Assembly: GCF_002434505.1 (NCBI RefSeq)
Contig: NZ_DJKE01000001.1
Location: 370,352-434,351, forward strand
Source of the DNA: Brevundimonas sp. UBA6550
GTDB taxonomy: Bacteria > Pseudomonadota > Alphaproteobacteria > Caulobacterales > Caulobacteraceae
DNA length: 64,000 nucleotides
Direction of reading: 5' to 3'
The notes beneath the pieces are model-generated. The model was not told the DNA's origin, did not search any database, and was given only the letters and a program-made list of their open reading frames with translations. The translations under genes and the position numbers were made by a program. This document shows positions 52,838-62,282 of this stretch, in pieces. Each line of letters begins with the position of its first letter. The first letter of the stretch is position 1.

Positions 52838-52952
52838 CGGACATTCCGAACATCAGCTAGGAGTCATAGGCAGACATTCCACCCCGACTGCTCGATCTCG
52901 CCTTAGCTTGTCTTTCGCGTCTTAAGTTGGATTCGTGCCAACCTTAACTTGC
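52838..52952 (+). repeat. Dispersed direct repeat, right copy
   Basis: Counterpart of 36894-37012 with about 85-90 percent identity by eye. It ends at CCTTAACTTGCA, eleven bases before the tRNA-like fragment, and its left part overlaps the upstream region of the HNH-like frame. This leaves both copies immediately outside the TonB-receptor region. Confidence 0.85.
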
Positions 52953-52963
52953 AGGGACAGTGA

Positions 52964-53011
52964 GGTGGCGACCCCGGAGGGACTCCAACCCCCGACCTCG
53001 GCTTTAGGAAT
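52964..53011 (-). other. 3' half of a tRNA-Arg-like gene (likely attachment site)
   Basis: Read on the minus strand: anticodon loop ATTCCTAAAG (anticodon CCT), then the T-arm GTCGGGGG-TTGGAG-TCCCTCC and acceptor end GGGGTCGCC-A. The 5' half (expected GGCGACCCCG) is absent. The T-loop TTCGA is changed to TTGGA, so it is not a working tRNA. Its position beside an integrase gene fits a tRNA 3' end duplicated by integration. Confidence 0.65.
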
Positions 53012-53163
53012 CGCTCAGCGGTTGTATTTGGTGAGTTTCACGCCGTTTCATGCGGCTCAGAAAGCTTGCATATTCCACAATATACTTGTTTTCGTGGTTT
53101 CATAACGTACCCTCCAGTTGCGTCGCTCTGTGTCCCCAAGGGGTCCCAAATCTGGAGGCCGGT

Positions 53164-54566
53164 ATGACCACCGTCACGTTGACGGATCGATACTTAAACA
53201 GTCTGAAACCTCTGTCCAGACAGCGGATAGAGATCTCGGACGCCGGGTGCCCTGGGTTGGCGCTGCGCGCCAGCAACAAGAGCGCCAAGGTTTGGCTTCT
53301 GCGATATCGAGGACACGACGGACGACACGCTCGCCATCGTCTGGGCGAGTACCCTGCGCTGACGTTGAAGGCGGCGCGTCTTGAGGCGGGTCGTCTTCGG
53401 GAGCTGATCGCTAACGGCGGCGATCCGCTTCACGAAAGGCGGCAGGCCAAGGAACAAGCTCGACAGGATGCTGTAGCCACGTTCGGCAAGCTCATCGAGG
53501 CCTATTGGACGGCCTGCGAGACCGGCGGCAACCCAAGCGAAAGCGAAAACGCGCGAGCACCCTCGCCTATGAAAAGCGTCTCGCCGAACGCCATATCCAA
53601 CCCGTACTCTACGATCTGCCGTTGACCGCAATAAAACGCTCCACGGTGAAGTCGCTGCTCAGAGAGATGGTCCGCGAGGGCATCACCGCCCAGACAAACC
53701 GGGTTCAGGCCGTCATTCGGCAGGCCTACAATTTCGGCATCGGTGAGGAGTTGGTGGAAATCAATCCCGCCACGGGCTTTCCCGCATTCCACGCCCAGAA
53801 ACCCCGGCTGAGAATCTGGAAAGATCATGAACTGCGCCTGCTCTGGAGGGCTCTGACCGAGCCGGAGCCTCCGAAGGCGATCAAGTCGGACGAAATCTTT
53901 GTAGGACCGCAGGTCCGTATTGCGCTCCAACTCTCCATGCTGCTGCTCCAGCGCCGAACGGAGATCGTAGGGATGGACCTGGCAGAGCTCGATCTCGATC
54001 AGGGTCTCTGGATGATCGATCCACGTCGAATGAAGTCGGGCCGCCCACATCAGGTGCCGCTCCCGCCACACTCCGTCGAACTGATCCGCAGGGCCATCAC
54101 GCTTTCCGGTCTGCCAGCGGACCGAATGTCGGGACCCGTCTTCCACGACCCCCGCGACACCACCAAGCCGATGAAGCCGGCCGCCCTCACGCGTGCCATG
54201 GGTCGATTGAGAGAGCTGATCGGCGTGGAAGACCTGACCGTTCACGACCTGCGCCGCACCGGCTCGACTGCGCTGACGAGCGAGCGTCTGCGCGTCTCTC
54301 CGCTGATCCGATCGAAGGTGCTCGGTCATAGCTCCGACACCGGCGGCGGCGCGCAGGTTTCCAGCGCCCACTATGACGTCAACGAATATATGGTCGACAA
54401 ACGCTCCGCCCTGAAGGGATGGGAAGCGCTGCTGCTGAAGATCGTCAGCTATGACACCCCTACCGCTTCGCAACCCCGTCAGACCGGCGTCATTCGTGCA
54501 GCCATGTTCGGGCTGGAAGCCGCAAACGATCCCTGGCCGCTTACCTCCACCAGCCACCGAGGCTGA
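53164..54566 (+). pseudogene. Tyrosine recombinase/integrase (P4-type), one frameshift
   Basis: A site-specific recombinase. The N-terminal DUF4102-like part starts MTTVTLTDRYLNSLKP and contains LALRASNKSAKVWLLRYRG. After a frame change near 53532-53534 (one C missing in CCC) the core continues with KRLAERHIQPVLYDLPLTAI and the catalytic residues R (LLLQRRTEIVGM), H-x-x-R (VHDLRRTGST), H (KVLGHSS) and Y (SSAHYDVNEY). With the base restored it would be about 467 residues and complete. It begins about 150 bases from the tRNA-like site, so it probably integrated the DNA to its right. Confidence 0.9.
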
Positions 54567-54680
54567 CGGCAAGGCAGGTCCGGGCCTGCCGTTTTCGAGG
54601 CCTCAACGCGCATTAAGCACGCTTTCCAACCGTGGGTTAAGTCGGCGGCGCCAATGTCGGATCTCATTGGAGGTTCACCG

Positions 54681-56276
54681 ATGGACCAACGGGGTCGCCT
54701 TGTCGCGGTGATGAGGAACTGGATGGTGCGAAACAGGACCAAGATCTTCGATCTCGGCTTCATCTTCGTGCTGATCGCCGCAGCCTGCGTCGTCGTCTTC
54801 GAGATCGATATTTTCGGCGGCGAACTGCGGATCTCGCGCGCCAAACTGGATCTCGAGCTCAATGAGCTGATGGGACTGGTCGCCGTCGTTACGGCCTGTT
54901 CTCTGTTCTACACTTGGCGACGCGCGCGCGAACACGTCAGGGAAAACAGACGCCGCCTCGAAGCCGAGCGGGAGGTGATGAACCTGGCCCTTCAGGATTC
55001 TCTCACCGGCCTGCCCAATCGTCGCCAGTTCGACGAGGCCTTCCGCCGCGCGCTGGCGACCGTGCCCACTGCGCCGGAAGCGCACGCTGTGCTGATGCTG
55101 GACCTCAACGGCTTTAAGAAGGTCAACGATGTCCATGGCCACCCCGTCGGCGACCAGGTGCTGATCCATGTGGGCGCGAGATTGCTGCGGGCCGTGCGCG
55201 ACGGCGATCTGGTCGCTCGGCTGGGCGGCGACGAGTTCGTGATTCTGGCGCGCAATGTGGCGGGCGCCGAGGGCGCCGCTTCGATCGCCTTGCGTGTGAC
55301 CGAGTGTCTGGCCGAACCGGTCCAGACCGGGGGCCTGCGTCACGCCATCGGCACGGCCATAGGCATCGCCTTGTCGCCGCAGGACGGCGAAACGGCTGAG
55401 GAGTTGTTGCGCAAGGCCGACGTCGCTCTCTATCGCGCCAAGGCGGAACGTCGATCGGCGCTGCGGTTCTTCGAAGCTGAGATGGACGCCCGCCTGAAGG
55501 AACGGGCCGATCTTGAACGCGCGCTGCGACAGGACTGGTCAGGCCCCAGCTTCGTCTTGAAATATCAGCCCGTGGTCGGGATCCAAGGGGCGCAGGTCGG
55601 CGGCTTCGAGGCGGTTCCGCTGTGGCGCCACGCGGAATTGGGTCAGATCGGTTCGGATCGCTTCACGCCCGTCGCCGAAGAGGCGGGCTTGCTGACAGAT
55701 TTGACGGACCGTCTCTTTAGAGAGGCGTGCTTGTCCGCCGCCGCGTGGCCTGCCGACGTGCGATTGTCATTCAGCCTGCCGGGCGCGTTGCTCTCGGACC
55801 CCACTTTCGGCTTGCGCGTCCTGGCCAGCCTCGCGGCGACCGGACTGTCGCCGACGCGGCTTGATCTCGAGGTGGATGAGGGCGCTTTGATCCGAGATCT
55901 GGATGCGGCCGAAGCCTTGCTGGGACCGTTGCGACAAGCCGGCGTCGCCATCGTGGCCGCCCACTTCGGCACGGGCTACTCTGATCTGCGCAACCTTCAA
56001 AAGCTGAAGCTCGATCGCATCAAGATCGATCAAAGCTTCATAGCCGCCATGACGCGCGACCGTAAGGCGGCGGTGATGGTCAAGGCCTTGATCGGGATCG
56101 GACAGGGGCTTGATTTGGCCGTGACGGCCGAAGGGGTCAGCACCTCGGAACAGCGCGCCGCGTTGGCGGCTCAAGGCTGTGGCCAAGCCCAGGGGACGGT
56201 CTTCGGCCAGGCGCTGGACGCTGCGGACGCTTTGGCTCTGGTGATGACATCCACCGACACCCTGCGGCGGGCCTAG
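54681..56276 (+). CDS. Diguanylate cyclase (GGDEF) with degenerate EAL domain
   Basis: A membrane-anchored c-di-GMP enzyme of 531 residues. Two transmembrane helices (about 23-42 and 62-79) are followed by a coiled linker, a GGDEF domain with intact RLGGDEF (residues 181-187), and an EAL-like domain. In the latter EAL is EAV (310-312), the usual NLS is SFS, and the DDFGTGYSSL site reads AAHFGTGYSDL, so the key Asp pair is missing. It should make c-di-GMP and not degrade it. The ATG at 54681 is preferred because GGAGG lies 7 bases upstream, rather than 54654. Confidence 0.92.
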   Translation: MDQRGRLVAVMRNWMVRNRTKIFDLGFIFVLIAAACVVVFEIDIFGGELRISRAKLDLELNELMGLVAVVTACSLFYTWRRAREHVRENRRRLEAEREVMNLALQDSLTGLPNRRQFDEAFRRALATVPTAPEAHAVLMLDLNGFKKVNDVHGHPVGDQVLIHVGARLLRAVRDGDLVARLGGDEFVILARNVAGAEGAASIALRVTECLAEPVQTGGLRHAIGTAIGIALSPQDGETAEELLRKADVALYRAKAERRSALRFFEAEMDARLKERADLERALRQDWSGPSFVLKYQPVVGIQGAQVGGFEAVPLWRHAELGQIGSDRFTPVAEEAGLLTDLTDRLFREACLSAAAWPADVRLSFSLPGALLSDPTFGLRVLASLAATGLSPTRLDLEVDEGALIRDLDAAEALLGPLRQAGVAIVAAHFGTGYSDLRNLQKLKLDRIKIDQSFIAAMTRDRKAAVMVKALIGIGQGLDLAVTAEGVSTSEQRAALAAQGCGQAQGTVFGQALDAADALALVMTSTDTLRRA

Positions 56277-56351
56277 CTCCAACGCGGCGCCGTCCGTTCG
56301 AAGCGTCGGTCTCTCCGTCGGATTTGAGACGGCTGCCCCAAGCCCAAGTCG

Positions 56352-56720
56352 TCAGCGATCATCGAAGAGCCGCTGTTCACCCGGAGCAGACCGGACTCCT
56401 GCGTGGACGAAGGCGTCGAGCCAGACATCCTTCTCCTCGTCGGTTAGTTCGGCCGTATCGATCGTTCCCGCAAGCGCCGCGGTAATGCGCGTATGACCGA
56501 AGCTGCCCGACTCTTCGATCCCGCGCCCCATCCGCACCCAGTGGACGATCTGTCTCGCAACCGACCGACTATGCAGTTCGGACTCGCGCCGAACGACTTT
56601 CATGATGTCGTCGCCAAGCTTCCCGGCCTGAGGCAGGCCAACCTCCAAATGGCCGTTGGCATTATGCCATCTGCCCATCGACCAGTAAGCGGAGCTGCGT
56701 TGACCCCATCGAAGGCTCAT
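56352..56720 (-). CDS. ParD-like antitoxin protein
   Basis: A protein of up to 122 residues with the ParD-like antitoxin pattern: a helical N-terminal half, KVVRRESELHSRSVARQIVH with WVRMGRGIE (the SxxxQxxHWxRxG-type block), and an acidic end, ELTDEEKDVWLDAFV. No toxin gene follows within this strand, so it is an orphan or acts alone. The initiation codon is uncertain: the first 15 residues may not be translated, because the purine-rich site (GGAGG) lies near residue 25. Confidence 0.6.
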   Translation of the reverse strand: MSLRWGQRSSAYWSMGRWHNANGHLEVGLPQAGKLGDDIMKVVRRESELHSRSVARQIVHWVRMGRGIEESGSFGHTRITAALAGTIDTAELTDEEKDVWLDAFVHAGVRSAPGEQRLFDDR

Positions 56721-56847
56721 CGCACACCCCGGCCGTCAGGCCCGCATAGAGCCGCTGCGCGGCAGCGGGACCCGCCGATCCTTTGCGCGCGCGTCGCCGC
56801 GATCTCCAGCGTTGCGGTGCTGGTGCCCCCTGTAGACAACGGAGACG

Positions 56848-58620
56848 CTAGGCCGCCCTGGAAGGTCGACCAACCGCCTCGCGCCCTTGTGCGGCTTGCG
56901 CCACGACATCCGAAAGCGCGTCGAAGTCGATCGGCTTGTTGAGATAGGCGTCTGCGCCGGCAGCAAGTCCCAGCGTGTGGTCCTCCATTCGGGCGGACGC
57001 GGAGAGCACCACCACGGCAGCCCCTTGGTTCGGCCCCTTTTTGGACCTCAGCGCACGTGTGGCCGTCAATCCGTCCATGCGCGGCATGTTGATGTCCATG
57101 AGGATGAGATCGAAGGGCGTCTCCGCACAGCACGCGAGCGCTTCGATCCCGTCGCGCGCGGCGATGCAATGGTGGCCCATCGATCCGAGCCAAGTCTGCA
57201 ACAGCATCAGGTTTACAGGATGGTCTTCGACAACCAATACATTGAGCGGAGCGCCAGCGACGTTCGTCAGATCGATTGCGTCGGCTGACAAGGCGTCATC
57301 GCTCTCCCAATTCAAGACCTCGACCGTCGCCGAAAAGGTGAATTGGGATCCACGCCCCACGTCGGAGACGACGCTCACATCACCGCCGAACAAGCTCGCG
57401 ATCTTGCGCGCTATGCTCAGCCCAAGCCCGGTGCCCCCAAACCGACGCGTGGATGAGGCATCGACTTGAGTGAACGGCTGAAACAGGCGCTCCAGGTCGT
57501 GGGCGGAAATCCCCTCGCCGGTGTCGGTCACGGAGACGCGCAGCGCCGCTGTGGCGTCGCCGAGCCGTTCGACGCCCAACGATAGAGTCACCCGTCCGGA
57601 CGCCGTGAACTTAATGGCGTTGCCCAGCAAATTTTGGACGACCTGGCCGGCCCGCAGCGCGTCCAGCTTCAGGACGGCGGGCAACTCACCGGATGTCTCC
57701 ACAACGAATTCCAGTCCCTTGCTTTCGGCCTGGCTTCGAAACGGTCCGATCAATCGGTCCTGAAGCTCACGAAGCGTTATGGGCAGGGGCGTAAGTTCAA
57801 GCTTTCCAGCCTCCACCTTGGTGAGATCGAGAATGTCATTCAGGGTCACCAACAGACCATCGCCGGATTTGCGGATGACGGAGACAAGTTCACGTTGGCG
57901 GTCTTCAAGAGCGGCCATCTCGAGCAGTTGGGCCGCGCCAAGCACGCCATTCAAGGGCGTCCGAAGCTCATGGGAGACGACCGCCAGAAAGGCGGACTTG
58001 GCGTCATTGGCGGCGTTCGCTTGGTCGCGCGCGTCTTCCAGATCCGAAATCAACCGATCCTGACGCGCCTGCGCTTCGGCGATTTCACGATCTCGTATGC
58101 GGGTGACCACGACCTTGATGAGAAGAGACACCGCGAGCACGGGTCCGGCGCTGAGAAGGGTCCAGAATCCAGCCTTTCCCCAGAGGCTGACCGTCATCGC
58201 AAGACCGACCAGGGTGTAAGGCGTCGATACGATCACGGCGTCCTTCAGAGCGGATCTCATCTGGGTGAAGACCAGCATATAGCCGCTACACAACAGGATC
58301 GCCGCCAAGACGCGCCCCTGATCGCCCCCATAAAACCACGCGAGGAACGGCGCTCCGGCCCATGCCGCGCAGACGACGGTTACAAGGATGCGCGCGAGGC
58401 GAAGGCGAGAGAGTCTGGGATCCGCCAGCGCCCGATGTTCAAACGTCGCGCGGACGAAGCCGAAACCCATCGTCACCACATACCAGACCGCAACCCACCG
58501 AACGTCGACCTCCGTAAGAAGCGCCGCCGCCCAAGCCGTGATCACCCAATATCGGAGATGGCCATCCGCCACGAACCTTTCGATGAGCGGCCTCCGGGAT
58601 TCGTCCATCATGGGAGCCAA
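56848..58620 (-). CDS. Hybrid sensor histidine kinase / response regulator
   Basis: A membrane sensor of 590 residues. Five or six hydrophobic segments span residues about 22-172, with no large periplasmic domain, so it may sense within the membrane. Then come HisKA with SHELRTPLNG (His 217), HATPase blocks NLLGNAIKFTASGRVTL, SVTDTGEGISAHDLERLFQP and FGGTGLGLSIARKIASLFGG, and a receiver with LVVEDHPVN and phospho-acceptor Asp 509 in LILMDINMPRMDG. No DNA-binding partner is adjacent, so the phosphate probably passes to an Hpt protein elsewhere. Confidence 0.95.
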   Translation of the reverse strand: MAPMMDESRRPLIERFVADGHLRYWVITAWAAALLTEVDVRWVAVWYVVTMGFGFVRATFEHRALADPRLSRLRLARILVTVVCAAWAGAPFLAWFYGGDQGRVLAAILLCSGYMLVFTQMRSALKDAVIVSTPYTLVGLAMTVSLWGKAGFWTLLSAGPVLAVSLLIKVVVTRIRDREIAEAQARQDRLISDLEDARDQANAANDAKSAFLAVVSHELRTPLNGVLGAAQLLEMAALEDRQRELVSVIRKSGDGLLVTLNDILDLTKVEAGKLELTPLPITLRELQDRLIGPFRSQAESKGLEFVVETSGELPAVLKLDALRAGQVVQNLLGNAIKFTASGRVTLSLGVERLGDATAALRVSVTDTGEGISAHDLERLFQPFTQVDASSTRRFGGTGLGLSIARKIASLFGGDVSVVSDVGRGSQFTFSATVEVLNWESDDALSADAIDLTNVAGAPLNVLVVEDHPVNLMLLQTWLGSMGHHCIAARDGIEALACCAETPFDLILMDINMPRMDGLTATRALRSKKGPNQGAAVVVLSASARMEDHTLGLAAGADAYLNKPIDFDALSDVVAQAAQGREAVGRPSRAA

Positions 58621-58971
58621 GCTTTCGAAGAGGCAGTCAACGATGCATCATGTATCGCCGATATGAAATTAAGGTAAAATCTAGACTATGTACGGTTTAG
58701 GACATAGGTTTCGATTTCTTGATAAGGCAAAGCTTCGACGATAGCGGCGGACTCTTAATTCACACGGGCATTGATCAGCATGACTGCAAAGCTTGCGAAC
58801 TCTTCGCGCGTCGAGCGTCACTCGGACAATTCCAAATGCTATGCCCAAAAAGCGCACCCAATACAGACCGTCGATGTCGGGTTCGGTCCGATACCGCAGA
58901 CTTAGCCAAATCCAGAGCCGCCGGTTGCCGACTCATCAGCCGGTGCGGAGCCGCTCGTCAGACTTGGCGTC
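58621..58971. other. Intergenic region upstream of the hybrid kinase
   Basis: No gene is supported in these 351 bases. It must hold the promoter of the kinase (minus strand) and the end of the GGDEF-EAL gene. A relatively AT-rich core around 58665-58760 is the likeliest promoter area. No repeat element was seen. Confidence 0.5.
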
Positions 58972-61491
58972 TCAGGTCGAGGCGGTGATAAAGGTCATCA
59001 TGTCCTCGACGCCGAGCGGCCGGCTGAAGAGGTAGCCCTGAAGGTGCGTGCAGCCCAAGGCGACAAGCTCGGCGCGCTGAGCGTGCGTTTCCACCCCCTC
59101 CGCAACGATCCCCATCCCAAGGGCCCGTCCGAGCCCTGCGACAGCGGCGATCACCGCTCGTGAGGCCTGGGATTGCTCAATGTCGTCGACGAAGGATTTG
59201 TCGATCTTCACCTTGTCGAACGGGAAGCGCTTGAAGTAGCTGAGCGAGGAATAGCCGACGCCGAAGTCGTCCATCAGCAGCTGGATTCCCAGGGCCTTCA
59301 ACGCCGTCAGCTGATCGAACGTGCTTTCCACGTCGCGAATGACTAGGCCTTCGGTGACCTCGAGCTGAAGCCTGTTCGCGGGCAAGCCTGAGACAGCCAA
59401 GGCCGCCTCGACCGTTTCGACCAATCGACCCGAGAGGAACTGCGCGGGCGAAAGGTTGACCGCAACACGAATGGGAACGGGCCAGCGACTTGCATCCTGG
59501 CAAGCAAGGCGCAGCAGACAGCTGCCGAGCGCCTCGATCAGACCGAGATCCTCGGCCAGTCCGATGAAGACGTCCGGACGGATCGGCCCCAAAGACGGAT
59601 GGCGCCACCGCGCCAGGGCTTCGGCGCTGGTGATTTTCCCCGTTTCAGCCGCCACGACCGGTTGATAGGCCAAACCGATATCGCCTCGCTCGATCGCCCC
59701 GCGCAGATCCGATTTCAAGCGGCGTCGCATCCGGGTCTCGACATCGGAGGTTTCGTCGAAGAAGCAGGGGGCGCCCGTCTCGGACTGTTTCGCGCGCGTC
59801 AGGGCGACATCGACATTTTCGCGCAGTTCGGCGGCGGTCTCTCCATGATCTGGCGCGATGACGCCGGCGACGGCGACGTCGAGATGGGCCAGACCGCGAT
59901 CCGTGGCGTAGGGCGCGGACAGGGATGCGGCGATCCGTTCGGCGGCATCCCTGGCGCGGGTCTTCGGTTCGGAGCCGATCAAGACAACGGCGAACTCATC
60001 GCCCCCCACACGGGCGATCCAGTCGGAGGGCGACACGATGGCCCGCAAGCGATCGGCCGCCTGGGTCAGCACCTGATCGCCCGCCGTCAGCCCCCATTGC
60101 TCGTTAATCGTTTTAAAGCGCCGCAAATCGACGCTGAGCATGGCGAACCGCGCTCCCGCCTGCACTTGGCGCTCGAGGCGCTCGGCGGCGCCGAACCGGT
60201 TGACCACCCCGGTCAAGTCGTCGTGCCGCGACAGGTGGAGCGCCTTCGCCTCCGCAATCCGTGTCGGGGTCACGTCTTCCGAGAAGCCGAGGATATACTG
60301 GTCGCGGCGATCCGGACCGTCGATCAAGACGCGCGTTGTCCGCAAACGGGCGACTACGCCATCGTCGCGAACGAAACTGCTTTCGAAGACATGCGGAACC
60401 CTGCGTAAGACGGCTTCCGCGTCGCGACTCTCGTACGCGGCTCCGATCTTGGGAAACAGTCGCCGGTCATTCGAGCCCAGAACTTCGGCGGCGGTCTTGC
60501 CCATGACCGCCTCGGCCGCCCTGTTGATCAGGACGTAGTCGTAGGTCTGCGCATCCTTGACGAACAGCATGGCCGGGAGATTGGCGACAACATTGTCGAG
60601 CAGTCCCTGTACGTCGGCCCGCGCCTTTTCGACACGGCGCTGTTCGGAGACGTCGCGCGCCACGACCGCCACGCCGCGCTCCTCCATTGTCCCCCAAGGC
60701 GAGACCGTCACTTCAACAGCCGTGGACACGCCGTCGTCGCGCTTTACGAAAGACGAGATAGACGACGACCGTTCCGCCCGATCTCGGAATTGGTCCATCA
60801 ACCTGCGCACCGGATTGGCAGGTCCATCGAACAGACTTTCAAGGACCTGACCGATCATCTTTTCCGCCGGTCGGCCGAACAGCCGCTCAGCCGCTCCATT
60901 GGCGTAGACAATCCTTCCCTCAGCATCTGCAGCGACGACGGCATCCGCCGAAGCCGTCACGACTTCGGCGGCGATCCTGTCGAGCCGTCGAGCGTGACGG
61001 GTCTTGATTAACGCCGTGGCGACATCCGCCAGCAGCATGAGGGTCGTTTTCTGCGCTTCGCTTAAGTCGGGTCGCGCCACGGGGTCGAACACGCAAAGCG
61101 CCCCGATGCAGTGGCCAGACGCGAGCCTCAGCGGCGCGCCCGCATAAAACCGAATGCCCCCGTCTTGCGTCACAAGAGGATTGTCGGCGAAACGCAGATC
61201 CGAAGAAGCGTCGGGCACCACGATGAGCTCGCCTTGCGCGACCGCGTGATCGCAGAACGCGAGGCTGCGCTCGGACTCTAAGAAGTCGATGTTTCGTCGC
61301 GCCTTGAACCATTGCCGACGCTCATCGATGAGGCTGACGCCTGCGCTCGCCGTACCGACGAGCGTCGCGGCGATGCGGGCGAGTTCGTCGAACTCTGTCT
61401 CGGGGGCCGTGTCGAGAATATTCAGATCGATGAGCGCGCTCAGTCTCGCCTGTTCCCGCACGGCGATGCTGTCTCGGTCCAGGAGAGCCAT
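58972..61491 (-). CDS. GAF-PAS-PAS-GGDEF-EAL bifunctional c-di-GMP protein
   Basis: A cytoplasmic signalling protein of 839 residues. The N-terminal GAF domain (RLSALIDLNILDTAPETEFD, residues about 14-165) is of the type with SLIDERRQWFKAR and FCDHAVAQ. Two PAS domains follow (about 170-300 and 300-410), then GGDEF with intact RVGGDEF and EAL with intact EALARW, NLSPAQF, EVTEG, DDFGVGYSSL and KIDKSF. Both activities could be present, but the GGDEF helix reads DLRRFKTINEQWG, where substrate-contacting residues differ, so phosphodiesterase activity is the safer prediction. Confidence 0.93.
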   Translation of the reverse strand: MALLDRDSIAVREQARLSALIDLNILDTAPETEFDELARIAATLVGTASAGVSLIDERRQWFKARRNIDFLESERSLAFCDHAVAQGELIVVPDASSDLRFADNPLVTQDGGIRFYAGAPLRLASGHCIGALCVFDPVARPDLSEAQKTTLMLLADVATALIKTRHARRLDRIAAEVVTASADAVVAADAEGRIVYANGAAERLFGRPAEKMIGQVLESLFDGPANPVRRLMDQFRDRAERSSSISSFVKRDDGVSTAVEVTVSPWGTMEERGVAVVARDVSEQRRVEKARADVQGLLDNVVANLPAMLFVKDAQTYDYVLINRAAEAVMGKTAAEVLGSNDRRLFPKIGAAYESRDAEAVLRRVPHVFESSFVRDDGVVARLRTTRVLIDGPDRRDQYILGFSEDVTPTRIAEAKALHLSRHDDLTGVVNRFGAAERLERQVQAGARFAMLSVDLRRFKTINEQWGLTAGDQVLTQAADRLRAIVSPSDWIARVGGDEFAVVLIGSEPKTRARDAAERIAASLSAPYATDRGLAHLDVAVAGVIAPDHGETAAELRENVDVALTRAKQSETGAPCFFDETSDVETRMRRRLKSDLRGAIERGDIGLAYQPVVAAETGKITSAEALARWRHPSLGPIRPDVFIGLAEDLGLIEALGSCLLRLACQDASRWPVPIRVAVNLSPAQFLSGRLVETVEAALAVSGLPANRLQLEVTEGLVIRDVESTFDQLTALKALGIQLLMDDFGVGYSSLSYFKRFPFDKVKIDKSFVDDIEQSQASRAVIAAVAGLGRALGMGIVAEGVETHAQRAELVALGCTHLQGYLFSRPLGVEDMMTFITAST

Positions 61492-61749
61492 GCCCTGAGG
61501 GTGTCAGATCAGGCTTACGGGGCCGTAAAGAAGATCACCCTTCGACAGCCGTTCTTTTTAAGCGACGAAGTTGAGGGCCTTTCAGACGAGCATCCCGCCC
61601 ATTCAGCAGTCATTCCCCAACGACGCGGAATATCGGAAGCGCCACAGTGCGTCGATGATTGTCGCCTGCCGCGCCGGGCGCCTCGTCAAGGTCACGCCGA
61701 GCGACCCGGCCGCTTCCCTCGCGACCCGGTCGTGCTTATCGTCCAGCCA

Positions 61750-62274
61750 ATGGCCACAGCGATCCCTCAACCAGCGGCAAGCACCACCTCCCGTCATCCG
61801 GCGTCATCGCGGGAACTGGCGGTCGACGCCCAGCTTTGTCTGGCCCTCTCCACATCCAGCGCTCTCGTCGTGAAGCTCTATCGAAAATTGCTCGCGCCGC
61901 TGGGTCTGACCCATCCTCAGTACCTGATCCTCATCGTTCTTCTCGAAACCCGAAAAGCGCAGACCATCGGGATGATTGGAACCCGGCTGTCTCTCAAGAC
62001 AGGATCGATGACGCCCCTGATCAAGCGGCTGGCTGCGGCCGGATTCATCGACAAGAGACGTGATGCGGACGACGACCGCAAAACCTGGATCAGCCTGACG
62101 GAAAAAGGGATCGCGACACAAAGTCATCTCGAGGCGGTGCGCGAGGAGGTCGTGCGACGACTGCCGCTGAGCAGCGCGGGGTTAGAGTGTCTGACGGACG
62201 AGCTTCAGCGCTTGAACACGGCCTTGAGACCTCAGTTCGCGCCAGACGGACGCCCCACGGCGAAACGGCTCTAA
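61750..62274 (+). CDS. MarR-family regulator, OhrR-like
   Basis: A 174-residue winged-helix regulator resembling organic-hydroperoxide sensors. The pattern LCLALSTSSALVVKLYRKLL with PLGLTHPQYLILIVLLE (residues about 33-60) matches OhrR, whose conserved reactive Cys lies in the LCxAL motif and is present here. The wing includes GSMTPLIKRLAAAGFIDKRR and DDRKTWISLTEKG. The ATG at 61750 is chosen because the frame is open far upstream. No ohr peroxidase gene is adjacent, which is unusual. It converges with the chemoreceptor gene. Confidence 0.85.
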   Translation: MATAIPQPAASTTSRHPASSRELAVDAQLCLALSTSSALVVKLYRKLLAPLGLTHPQYLILIVLLETRKAQTIGMIGTRLSLKTGSMTPLIKRLAAAGFIDKRRDADDDRKTWISLTEKGIATQSHLEAVREEVVRRLPLSSAGLECLTDELQRLNTALRPQFAPDGRPTAKRL

Positions 62275-62282
62275 GACGCCGC

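Noticed and set aside
52964..53050. A functional tRNA gene
   Set aside because: Only the 3' half is present, no 5' acceptor partner was found upstream, and the T-loop is altered.
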